Positions 51,445 through 59,464 of a stretch of DNA of 64,000 nucleotides are shown here, one piece after another (the first letter of the stretch is position 1; the number at the start of each line of letters is the position of its first letter). A program made the position numbers and the translations under genes. Source of the DNA: Nonomuraea pusilla. GTDB lineage: Bacteria; Actinomycetota; Actinomycetes; Streptosporangiales; Streptosporangiaceae. The DNA lies in assembly GCF_900109355.1 (NCBI RefSeq), contig NZ_FOBF01000018.1:1-64000 (forward strand). Reading direction: 5' to 3'. Under the pieces are notes generated by a model, which was not told the origin of the DNA, ran no database searches, and was given only the letters and a program-made list of their open reading frames with translations.

Positions 51445-53046
51445 TCAGACGAGCTTGCCGGACCACGAGTTCGCAGCGGCCTTGTAGACCACCGCGGTCT
51501 CACCGTCGAAGTACGGCGAGGAGATGTAGTCCACGCGGTTGTTGCCGTCCTGGTCGTTGAAGGTGCTCGTGACACCGTTCACGTAGCCGAGGCGCTTGGC
51601 GTTGCTGTACTTGAGGAGCCAGGGGCCGCCGTCGGCGCCCTCGGTCATCGCGCACTTGAGCGCGACGTGCTCCTCGATCTTCTTGGCGGCCGAACCCACC
51701 AGCTTCTTGGTGGTCTTGCCGTAGCACCACTTCGGCGTGATGCCGGTGTAGTTCTTGTGGCCGTCGGGGTGCGGCGCGGCCGGGTAGCCGAACACGCGCA
51801 CGTACTTGCCGGTGGGCTGGTTCCAGGCGAAGCCCTGGCCGCCGACGTTGTCACCGAGGCGACCGGCGTCCTTGAGCTCGTTCACCACGATGTAGAAGGC
51901 GCCGACCCAGTAGACCTCCTTGGTCGTCGACTTCACCCACTTCTTGATGTAGTACTGCTGCTTGTACCAGGCGGTCTCGGCGCCGTTCTTGTCCTTGTCG
52001 GCCCAGAGCTTGCCGAGGAACTTGCCGTCGGCCTTCTCGGCCTGGAGCTTCTTGTACTCCTCCTGGCTGATCGCCATCTTGCTGGCGGTGGTGGGGCCGA
52101 CGAACTTGGCGTTGTTGTCCAGGCCGTCGGGCGCCTTGTTGTAGTCGTACTCCGTGACCTCGGCGGCCGTCAGCTTCACGCCGTCGATGCCGGTCGCGGT
52201 GTAGTACTTCAGGGCGTCCTCGGCGGTCTTGACGGCCTCGGGCTTGCCGACCGTCTCAGGAGCGGAGGTCAGGCTCTCCTTCTGGAACGGGCCGTTCTCG
52301 CCGTACTTGGAGACGCCGGCGGAGTACTCCTCGGCCGTGATCTCCTTCTTGTCGACGAACTTCTCGCCGTTGTAGGCGTCGTACTCGCTCTTCGTGACCT
52401 GCTTCGGCTTGGCGAAGTTGCCCGTCACACCGTTGTAGACGGTGACGAACGCGTAGTCGCGGTCGTAGTCCTCGTAGACGTCGAAGTCGTAGTGCGTGAA
52501 GGCCTGCTTGCCGACGTAGATGCCCCACGGGGCCTTGCCCTGGTAGTAGCCGGGGACGAAGACCCACTTCGACATGACGTCAGAGTTGGCGCCCGTGTCG
52601 TACACGCAGTGGCCGGCCGTGGCGACCAGGTTGCGGTAGTTCGACTGGATCGAGGTGGCGGAGCACCACTTCTTCTCGCCCTTGCCGTTGACGAAGAACA
52701 CCTTGCCGATGGTCTTCGGCATGTTGACGTTCTGCGACTTGGCGGAGGTCTTCTTCTCCTGGCCGATCGGGGGCGTCGTGCCGGGCTTGGTGTCGGCGCT
52801 GTAGCCGCCCTTGCTCTGCAGCTTGGAGACGTCGGCGTTGTCCCAGATGTTGGACTGGGTCGCGGCCTTCAGGGCAGCACCGTTGTTCTCGGCCCAGAAC
52901 TGGGCGATGGCCTTGGCGTTGGCCGCGCTGGTCGCCATCGGGTCGGAGGCGACGTCGCTGTCGGCCGAGGCCGCACCGGCGAGGCCGGCGGCCAGCAGGC
53001 CGGTAGCCAGGAGGGCGCCACCGGCGGGGATGAGGATGCGCTTCAA
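51445..53046 (-). CDS. Secreted trypsin-fold pseudoprotease, paralogue 3 (Ser replaced by Asp)
   Basis: 533 residues from TTG 53046, preceded by AAGGAG. Signal peptide like paralogue 2. H146 and D197 are intact; the nucleophile loop is EGADGGPW, with Asp472 for Ser. The insertion closely resembles that of paralogue 2 (QVTKSEYDAYNGEK, EITAEEYSAGVSKYG, EVTEYDYNKAP, AISQEEYKKLQAEKADG). Paralogues 2 and 3 are the most similar pair and represent a recent duplication that also copied the upstream region. Confidence 0.88.
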   Translation of the reverse strand: MKRILIPAGGALLATGLLAAGLAGAASADSDVASDPMATSAANAKAIAQFWAENNGAALKAATQSNIWDNADVSKLQSKGGYSADTKPGTTPPIGQEKKTSAKSQNVNMPKTIGKVFFVNGKGEKKWCSATSIQSNYRNLVATAGHCVYDTGANSDVMSKWVFVPGYYQGKAPWGIYVGKQAFTHYDFDVYEDYDRDYAFVTVYNGVTGNFAKPKQVTKSEYDAYNGEKFVDKKEITAEEYSAGVSKYGENGPFQKESLTSAPETVGKPEAVKTAEDALKYYTATGIDGVKLTAAEVTEYDYNKAPDGLDNNAKFVGPTTASKMAISQEEYKKLQAEKADGKFLGKLWADKDKNGAETAWYKQQYYIKKWVKSTTKEVYWVGAFYIVVNELKDAGRLGDNVGGQGFAWNQPTGKYVRVFGYPAAPHPDGHKNYTGITPKWCYGKTTKKLVGSAAKKIEEHVALKCAMTEGADGGPWLLKYSNAKRLGYVNGVTSTFNDQDGNNRVDYISSPYFDGETAVVYKAAANSWSGKLV

Positions 53047-53314
53047 GGGAACTGCTCCTTGCTCTGTCGTGGGTCGCAACATGCGTCCCATGCGTCAGTA
53101 AAGGGATAGCAAGGAACATAGCGAGCGATCTCCGCAGGTGAAACCCGAAGTGGGGCATCCGGAATGGGTCACGATCGGCGTTATCGTGCTGTTACCTGTC
53201 AGAGATCTTAGCGGGCAGTGATCGACAAGCTACGTTTTCGCTGGACAGGCGGCGACTCCTTCGGATCGGACAAAAGGGATGTCCGTGATCGTTCACGAAG
53301 CGTAGTCAGCAGGA

Positions 53315-53330
53315 TGTGACTTAGATCACA
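53315..53330. promoter_or_regulatory. CRP-type palindrome upstream of paralogue 3
   Basis: TGTGA-cttaga-TCACA, perfect arms, about 195 bp upstream of the TATGTT element. The spacing is like that at paralogue 2. Confidence 0.6.
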
Positions 53331-53418
53331 GGAACCGAATGGAACCGGGTTGCGTCTAATCCGGCCTGATCCTCACAGGTGATCTTCAGGAAAGCGGCGA
53401 AATGCCGGGTCCGGGAAG

Positions 53419-53468
53419 CGCGAAGCCCCCTGGGACCGGTCTGGCGGACGGTCCCAGGGGGCTTCGCG
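53419..53468 (-). terminator. Very strong terminator after paralogue 4
   Basis: Perfect 20-bp inverted repeat (53419-53438 with 53449-53468) around a 10-nt loop, 37 nt past the stop of paralogue 4. Confidence 0.9.
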
Positions 53469-53504
53469 GAAGAGGGTTTCGGGCCTTACCCGGAGGGCTT
53501 TCCG

Positions 53505-54668
53505 TTACTTGTAGAGCTCTCCGTTCGGACCGACGATCTTGCCGGACCAGACGTTCTTGGCCGCGTTGTACACGGCGGCCGTCTCACCGTCGAAGTACGG
53601 CGAGGTGATGTAGTCGACGCGGTCGTTGCCGTCCTGGTCGGCGAAGGTGCTGGTCACGCCGTTGACGTAGCCGAGGCGCTTGGCGTTGTTGTAGTTCAGC
53701 AGCCAGGGGCCGCCGTCGTAACCGGGCGTCACGGCGCACTTGAGGCCGATGTGCTCCTCGATCTTCAGCCAGCTCGCGCCCAGGGCCTTCGCCGTCGTGC
53801 CGCCGTAGCAGTACTTGGGCGTCACGCCGCTGTACGGCCGGCTGCCGTCGGGGTGCGGCGCGGCCGGGTAGCCGAAGGTGCGCACGGGCTTGCCGGTGGG
53901 CTGGTTCCAGGCGAAGCCCTGGCCGCCGACGTTGTCGCCGAGGCGGCCCGCGTCCTTCGACAGCAGGATGTAGTACCGACCGCCCCAGGAGCGCTTGGGG
54001 CCGGTGAAACGCTCGAAGTCCTTGCGGTCCACCTGCTTGACGCCGTTGAACTGGATGCCGTTGTAGACGGTGACGAACGCGTAGTCGCGGTCGTAGTCCT
54101 CGTAGGCGTCGAAGTCGTAGTGGGTGAAGGCCTGCTTGCCGACGTAGATGCCCCACGGGGCCTTGCCCTGGTAGTAGCCCGGGACGAAGACCCAGTTGTC
54201 GAGCACCGCCTTGTTGCTCTCGGTGTCGTAGACGCAGTGGCCCGCGGTGGCGACCAGGTTGCGGTAGTTCGACTGGATCGAGGTGGCCGAGCACCAGCGG
54301 AACTTGCCGGAACCGTCCACGAAGAAGACCTTGCCGATGGTCTTGGGGAGGTTCACGTTCTGGGAGTTGCCGGACGGGCGGCTCTCGCCGGTGGGGGCCG
54401 TGGTGCCGGGGGAGCCGTCGGGCGTGTATCCGCCCTTGGAGACCAGCTTCCTGACCTCGTTCGAGTCCCAGGTGTACTGCGTCGCGGCGCGGAGCGCGGC
54501 GCCGTTCGAGGCGATCCAGAAGGACGCGACGGAGGCGGCCTCGGCGGTGTTGCCGGCCATCGGGTCGTGCGTGACGTCCCCGTCGGCCTGGGCGGCGCCC
54601 GTCATGCCGGCGGCGAGGAGGCCGGTGGCCAGGAGGGCGCCGCCGGCGGGGAGAAGGATTCGCTTCAA
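53505..54668 (-). CDS. Secreted trypsin-fold pseudoprotease, paralogue 4 (short form, Ser replaced by Asp)
   Basis: 387 residues from TTG 54668 (GGAG upstream). Same signal peptide and N-domain as 2 and 3. H144 and D195 intact; loop PGYDGGPW has Asp318 for Ser. The large insertion is absent; only one repeat-like unit remains (KQVDRKDFERFTGPK) between the Asp strand and the GDNVGGQGFAWNQP block. It is thus an intermediate between the long paralogues and the active-looking copy. A TAGGTT element (54742-54737) corresponds to the conserved promoter. Confidence 0.88.
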   Translation of the reverse strand: MKRILLPAGGALLATGLLAAGMTGAAQADGDVTHDPMAGNTAEAASVASFWIASNGAALRAATQYTWDSNEVRKLVSKGGYTPDGSPGTTAPTGESRPSGNSQNVNLPKTIGKVFFVDGSGKFRWCSATSIQSNYRNLVATAGHCVYDTESNKAVLDNWVFVPGYYQGKAPWGIYVGKQAFTHYDFDAYEDYDRDYAFVTVYNGIQFNGVKQVDRKDFERFTGPKRSWGGRYYILLSKDAGRLGDNVGGQGFAWNQPTGKPVRTFGYPAAPHPDGSRPYSGVTPKYCYGGTTAKALGASWLKIEEHIGLKCAVTPGYDGGPWLLNYNNAKRLGYVNGVTSTFADQDGNDRVDYITSPYFDGETAAVYNAAKNVWSGKIVGPNGELYK

Positions 54669-54866
54669 GGTGACTCCAGGTTGCGCTGACGTGGGGGCTC
54701 CAGGCCCCCGGAACTCAGCAAAATGGACAAGCCTGGAACCTACAGCGCTGACTGTGATCACGTGAAATTCCGGATCTGGGAAGTCAAGGGGGGCGGCCGG
54801 GTCGTGATCGTTCTGAGATCGACGGAGCCCCTGATCGCCCAGCGCGACGAAGGAGTCGCTTATGAG

Positions 54867-55952
54867 TTAGGTCACATTTGCGGGGGTGGTCTGCGCCGCC
54901 GCCCGCTTGTAGACCTCGCCGGTCAGCGTGTCGAAGTACGGCGAGGACACCGCGTCGTACGCCCCCTTGGCGTCGCGGTTCCAGGTCAGGCTGTTGACGC
55001 CGCTGAGGCCGCCGAGCCGCCGGTTCTGGTCGTAGTCGATGAGCCAGGGGCCGCCGCTCGCGCCCGGACTGAAGTCGCACGGCTGGAGCTGGACGCCCTT
55101 CTGCAGGTCGCGGCTCGGGGCGACGGTCCAGCGCGTCGTGCCCTGGCAGGTGCGCAGCACCTTGCCGTCGAACGGGCGGGTGCCGTCCGGCTGCGCGCCG
55201 GCCGGGTAGCCGAAGGCGGCGACCGTGTACGTGGACGGCTTCCTGTTGAGCTCCAGACCCTGGCCGCCGACGTTGTCCTGGAGCCGGCCGACGTCCTGCA
55301 TGACGTAGTGGCCGTCCTTGCCGGCCCAGACGAAGCCGCGGTGGACGGTCACGAAGGCGTAGTCGTAGTCGTAGTCGCCCTTGCCCGGCCAGTCCTCGTG
55401 CATGCTGATCGAGGCGCCGACGTAGATGCCGTCGGGCGTCTCACCGGTGGGCCCCGGGTTGGGAACGAAGATCCAGTACTCGGCGGGCCTGCCCTGCTGC
55501 GGGTCGTACGCGCAGTGGCCGGCGGTGGCGACGACGCTGCGGTTCTTCGCGGCGACGGCGCTGGCCGAGCACCAGTACTCCTTGCCGCCGAAGCGGAAGA
55601 AGACCTTGCCCATCGTCTTGGCGGCGCCGCCGTTGCGCGGGGCGGTGGCGGTGACGTCCTGGAGGAGGGCGTACTGCTGGCGCGTGACCGACGAGCGCGC
55701 GGTCGGGCCGGCGGTGGCGGCGGCCGAGGACGTGGGCGCGGCCCCCGAGCCGGGTGTGGCGGGGCTGTAGCTGTCGGCCTTCTTGAGCCGGTCGGGCATC
55801 CAGTAGTCGGCGACCTTCTTCACGTCCGCCGCGGTCTTGGCGAGGGAGACGGAGAACACCCTGCCGGCGGCCGCCGCGGTCCCCGCGAACACGGGCAGCA
55901 CGAGCAGCGCGCTGAGCGCGGCTGCCAGCAGATGCCTGGTCCGGGGGATCAT
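54867..55952 (-). CDS. Secreted trypsin-like serine protease, paralogue 5 (triad complete)
   Basis: 361 residues with signal peptide (MIPRTRHLLAAALSALLVL... TAAAA). Triad: H146 (ATAGHCAY), D197 (YDYDYAFVTV) and S299 in PGASGGPW. No insertion: the Asp strand runs straight into VGRLQDNVGGQGLELN. An N-terminal region (residues 30-110) is probably a propeptide. It uses ATG 55952 and lacks the TTG start and promoter of 2-4. It is divergent from the SSI-type inhibitor. Confidence 0.88.
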   Translation of the reverse strand: MIPRTRHLLAAALSALLVLPVFAGTAAAAGRVFSVSLAKTAADVKKVADYWMPDRLKKADSYSPATPGSGAAPTSSAAATAGPTARSSVTRQQYALLQDVTATAPRNGGAAKTMGKVFFRFGGKEYWCSASAVAAKNRSVVATAGHCAYDPQQGRPAEYWIFVPNPGPTGETPDGIYVGASISMHEDWPGKGDYDYDYAFVTVHRGFVWAGKDGHYVMQDVGRLQDNVGGQGLELNRKPSTYTVAAFGYPAGAQPDGTRPFDGKVLRTCQGTTRWTVAPSRDLQKGVQLQPCDFSPGASGGPWLIDYDQNRRLGGLSGVNSLTWNRDAKGAYDAVSSPYFDTLTGEVYKRAAAQTTPANVT

Positions 55953-56056
55953 GAAAATGCCTTTCTTGGGGTCGTAAGGGTGGATTTTTCCAGATGTAGA
56001 CCCCGTATTGCAGCTTGGATGGTGATTCGTTACCTGATCAAGGCTGCCGACCGTGC

Positions 56057-56062
56057 TATAAG
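56057..56062 (+). promoter_or_regulatory. Candidate -10 for the SSI gene
   Basis: TATAAG in the divergent promoter region. cctgat occurs at 56033 and 56083, and atcagg at 56101, forming an inverted repeat around the likely transcription start. Confidence 0.35.
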
Positions 56063-56138
56063 GCGGACGTCAGCCGATGTGTCCTGATACGCCGGAAATG
56101 ATCAGGCGTGTTGGTTGTTGCCGCAGGTCAGGGGGCTG

Positions 56139-56528
56139 ATGGACGCTGCTGGCATGCGACGAATTCTGTGTCTCGCCGCGCTTTCCTGCGCGGCTTTCGC
56201 GGCCACGCCAGTGGCGTACGCCACGCCGTCGCCGCCCGATGTGCCGAGGTTCCACAAAAGGTTTTTCGTGATCACGGTAGGCGACAGGTACGGCCTGCTG
56301 GTCTGCGGACCGGCCCCGACGAGCCCTGCGGCGTGCGCCGCGCTGGAGCGGGTGGGCGGCGATCCGGCCCTGCTCGCCCGGCGCCCCGACGCCTCCTGCA
56401 CGATGGAGTACGCGCCGGTGAAGGTGACCGCCAGGGGCGTCTGGGACGGCGTCCGCCGCCGCTACACGCACACCTTCCCGAACGCCTGCGAACTGGCCGT
56501 CACCGGCGGCTCCGTCTTCAGCGTCTGA
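56139..56528 (+). CDS. SSI-family serine protease inhibitor (Streptomyces subtilisin inhibitor-like)
   Basis: 129 residues with signal peptide (about to residue 28, ending VAYA). Two disulfide pairs are expected: C in LLVCGPAP with C in AACAALE, and SCTMEYAP with NACELAV. The C-terminal VKVTARGVWDG...YTHTFPNACELA...SVFSV is the SSI signature. By alignment with SSI (reactive site after Met in CPMVYDP), the P1 residue is Met in SCTM-EYAP. It should block subtilisin- or trypsin-like enzymes outside the cell. Start ATG 56139 after AGGGGG; an ATG at 56154 is an alternative. Confidence 0.9.
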   Translation: MDAAGMRRILCLAALSCAAFAATPVAYATPSPPDVPRFHKRFFVITVGDRYGLLVCGPAPTSPAACAALERVGGDPALLARRPDASCTMEYAPVKVTARGVWDGVRRRYTHTFPNACELAVTGGSVFSV

Positions 56529-56647
56529 CGGCCGGAGGTCCCGGTCCTCTGCCGGCCGGGGGCCGGCGGGAAGGCCGCTGATCGCCGCTGATTCCTCCGC
56601 AGGGGCTTGCGGGGGTGGCGTCTGCTCCGCTGAACTGGGGGAGGCGC

Positions 56648-57577
56648 GTGGGCCGTCCTGACTCGGCCGGGACCGCGCGGGATCGCGGGGGTGCGGTGGC
56701 CGACCGGTTCGACGTCATCGAGGCAGGCGGACGCAGGCGCCGCCGGTGGATCGGTGTGGCGGTGGTGGCCGCCCTCCTGGTGGTCCCCGCCGTCAGTCTG
56801 CTGCTCAGCCGCGACCCCGGCCCGCCGCCGCCCGTTCCCGCGTCCACGTCCCGGCCGGTGGCGACGCCCGTCGCCGCCGACGACACCCCCAACGCCGTCC
56901 ACCCGCGCGCCGTCCGCAAGGGCGGGGACGAGGTGATCGAGGTGGTGTTCCCCGACGGGCGGCGGGCCGAGGTGCGCTACCCGGCCGAGCTGGCCCTCGC
57001 CGGCCTCGGCGTGCGGCCGTTCCAGGGCGTCTGGGTGGACGGGCAGTACCGGCCGCTGACCGCGCCGTACAGCGTGGCCGCGGAGGTCGGCAGGGGCGGC
57101 AGGCCGCTCAGGACCTTGACCCCGAACGTCGCCCTCTGGCCCCCGCCGCCCAGTGGCGTGTCGAGGGGCGACGTGCTGCTGTTCACGTTCGGCCCGTGGC
57201 GGGTGGCCCTGCCCGACCAGCCGGTGGCGCTCACCTTCGAGCAGCGCCTGGCGGCGGCCGAGGGGCTGCGCGGCACGGTCACCGAGGACGGCTACCTGGT
57301 GCTGTCGGCCAGGGGCGCGGTCCGGCTGGCGCGGCCGGGCGAGACCCTGGCGGGCCTGAGCGTCGGGCCGCAGCTCTGGTTCGGCGGGGGTGCGGGCCCC
57401 CTGCTGGTGTTCACGCAGGCGCCGCACTGCCGCGCGGGCCAGGCCGCGCCTTCGGCGGTCCTCAGCCGGACGCAGCCGTCCGGCGCGGTCTGCCGCGACG
57501 GTGTGCAGATCGCCGTCTCGAGCTCCGAGGAGTTCCGCGGCAAGGCGCTCGACGGGATCCGGATCACGCTGAAGTAA
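56648..57577 (+). CDS. Membrane-anchored protein of unknown function
   Basis: 309 residues. A basic segment (GGRRRRRW) and one TM helix (about 38-57) are followed by a Pro/Thr linker and an extracellular region with many short strands; two Cys near the C-terminus (PHCRAG, AVCRDG) may pair. No family recognised. GTG 56648 is chosen because GGGGGAGG ends 3 nt upstream. It lies 9 nt before the oxidoreductase gene, so the two may be cotranscribed. Confidence 0.75.
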   Translation: MGRPDSAGTARDRGGAVADRFDVIEAGGRRRRRWIGVAVVAALLVVPAVSLLLSRDPGPPPPVPASTSRPVATPVAADDTPNAVHPRAVRKGGDEVIEVVFPDGRRAEVRYPAELALAGLGVRPFQGVWVDGQYRPLTAPYSVAAEVGRGGRPLRTLTPNVALWPPPPSGVSRGDVLLFTFGPWRVALPDQPVALTFEQRLAAAEGLRGTVTEDGYLVLSARGAVRLARPGETLAGLSVGPQLWFGGGAGPLLVFTQAPHCRAGQAAPSAVLSRTQPSGAVCRDGVQIAVSSSEEFRGKALDGIRITLK

Positions 57578-57586
57578 GGTGCGGCC

Positions 57587-58543
57587 ATGTTCGCCGTAAC
57601 CGCCACACAGACCGATCCCGACAATCCACTCGCCGGGCTCACGCTCGGCGAGCACCCGGAGCCCGAGGCCAAGGACGGCTGGACCACCGTCTCCGTACGG
57701 GCGGCCGCGCTCAACCATCACGACCTGTGGACGCTCAAGGGCGTCGGCATCCGGCAGGACCGCCTGCCGATCGTGCTCGGCTGCGACGCGGCAGGCGTGG
57801 ACGAGGACGGCAACGACGTCATCGTCCACTCCGTGATCGGCACGGGCGCCGACGAGACGCTCGACCCGAAGCGCAGCCTGCTGTCGGAGATCCACGACGG
57901 GACGTTCGCCGAGCGCGTGGCGGTGCCGCGCCGCAACCTCGTCCCCAAGCCAGCCGCGCTCAGCTTCGAGCAGGCGGCGTGCCTGCCGACGGCGTGGCTG
58001 ACCGCGTACCGGATGCTGTTCGACAAGGCGGGGCTCGAACCCGGCTCGACCGTGCTCGTGCAGGGCGCGGGCGGCGGCGTCGCCACCGCGCTCATCGCGC
58101 TCGGCCGCGCGGGCGGCTACCGGATGTGGGCGACCAGCCGGTCGGAGGAGAAGCGGGAGCGGGCCAGGAGCCTGGGCGCGGACCAGGTGTTCGAGCCGGG
58201 CGCACGGCTGCCGGAACGCGTGGACGCCGTCATGGAGACCGTGGGGCAGGCCACCTGGGACCACTCGCTCAAGTCGCTCAAGCCGGGCGGACGGATCGTC
58301 GTGTCGGGCGCGACGAGCGGCGCCGTGCCGCCCGCCGACCTGAACCGGGTCTTCTTCCTGCAGCTCTCGGTGGTCGGCTCGACGATGGGGACGCGCGACC
58401 AGCTCCAGCGGCTGGCGGTGTTCCTGGAGCAGACCGGGCTGCGCCCCGTGATCGACAGGACGCTGCCGCTACGCGAGGCGCGGGACGGCTTCGCCGCCAT
58501 GGCGGAGGGCGACCTCTTCGGGAAGATCGTCTTCACCGTCTGA
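57587..58543 (+). CDS. Zinc-free MDR-family NAD(P)H oxidoreductase (quinone reductase-like)
   Basis: 318 residues. MDR fold with VRAAALNHHDLWTLKG, VLGCDAAG, and the nucleotide motif VLVQGAGGGVATALIALGRAGG. Catalytic-zinc Cys/His ligands of alcohol dehydrogenases are not evident. The substrate is unknown. Confidence 0.88.
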   Translation: MFAVTATQTDPDNPLAGLTLGEHPEPEAKDGWTTVSVRAAALNHHDLWTLKGVGIRQDRLPIVLGCDAAGVDEDGNDVIVHSVIGTGADETLDPKRSLLSEIHDGTFAERVAVPRRNLVPKPAALSFEQAACLPTAWLTAYRMLFDKAGLEPGSTVLVQGAGGGVATALIALGRAGGYRMWATSRSEEKRERARSLGADQVFEPGARLPERVDAVMETVGQATWDHSLKSLKPGGRIVVSGATSGAVPPADLNRVFFLQLSVVGSTMGTRDQLQRLAVFLEQTGLRPVIDRTLPLREARDGFAAMAEGDLFGKIVFTV

Positions 58544-58723
58544 CGGCCGGCGGCGGGCCTGCCGCACGCCGCGGTTCCGGGTGGTACGGACGGATGAGGG
58601 CCGTATCACCCGGGCGACGGCATCAGGGAGGGGCGGCGTCACGGAGAGGTGGCGTCACCGAGGGGCGGCGCACCTACGGCAGGGGGGTGGCGTTCACCGC
58701 AGGCCGGGCGGACGTCGCCGCCG

Positions 58724-59464
58724 TCAGTCCTCCAGGATGCGGCGGACGTCCTCGGCCGCCCGGTCGAGCGTGCGGCGCAGCTCGGCCAGCTTCTCCGGCG
58801 TGAGCGGGGCGCCGGACGCCTCCTGGCGGGCCTGCGCGACGAAGTCGGCCAGCAGCTCGCCCAGCTCGGCGTCCAGATCGGCACGGTTCGGGGGCGCGCC
58901 GCCCATCGTGGCCCAGATCTCCGTCCAGATCCTGCGCCACTCGCCGGCCAGCCGCTCGCTCTCGCCCTGCCAGTGGTAGGCGTGGTCCATCCACTGCCGC
59001 TTCTGCTGCTCCTTGAGCCGCTTGAAGTCCTCCCGCTGCTTGGCGTGCATCCGCTTGACGTCCTCGCGGCTGCCGGTGCGGACGTCCTTGGCCATCCTGG
59101 TCAGCTCCTCGCGGAGCGACTTGACCGTGTCGCGGACGTCCTCCTTCACCTCGCGGGCGATGTCGCGGACCGAGGCGGAGATCTCCTGCTCCAGGTCGTC
59201 GAGCTCGTCGAGGCGCGCGTTCAGCTCCTCGCGGCCCTTGTCCGTGATCGAGAAGACCTTCTTGCCGTCGATCACCTCGTGCGTCACCAGGCCCTCCTCC
59301 TCCAGGCGGGCCAGGCGCGGGTAGATCGTGCCGGGGGAGGGCGAGTAGACGCCGAGGAAACGGTCCTGCAGCAGCCTGATCACCTCGTACCCGTGCTTGG
59401 GGCTCTCCTCCAGCAGCTTGAGCAGGTACAGCCGGAGCCGGCCGTGACCGAAGACTGGGCTCAT
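58724..59464 (-). CDS. PadR-family regulator with long C-terminal coiled coil
   Basis: 246 residues. PadR winged helix (GRLRLYLLKLLEESPKHGYEVIRLLQDRF ... PSPGTIYPRLARLEEEGLV) and an extended, charged helical region (about 90-200) ending in a short acidic tail. ATGA overlap with the DUF4097 gene. It probably represses its own operon through the repeats at 60306-60346. Confidence 0.9.
   Translation of the reverse strand: MSPVFGHGRLRLYLLKLLEESPKHGYEVIRLLQDRFLGVYSPSPGTIYPRLARLEEEGLVTHEVIDGKKVFSITDKGREELNARLDELDDLEQEISASVRDIAREVKEDVRDTVKSLREELTRMAKDVRTGSREDVKRMHAKQREDFKRLKEQQKRQWMDHAYHWQGESERLAGEWRRIWTEIWATMGGAPPNRADLDAELGELLADFVAQARQEASGAPLTPEKLAELRRTLDRAAEDVRRILED

Larger units (their letters stand above)
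53047..53504. other. Intergenic region upstream of paralogue 3
   Basis: No gene. It holds the conserved upstream block with -10-like TATGTT (53120-53115), a cgtga-tcgt-tcacg palindrome (53284-53297), a CRP-type site (53315-53330) and the paralogue 4 terminator. Confidence 0.7.

Noticed and set aside
54741..54770. A third CRP-type site upstream of paralogue 4
   Set aside because: The sequence tgtgatcacgtga has the half-sites but not the N6 spacing, so it does not match the palindromes seen at paralogues 2 and 3.
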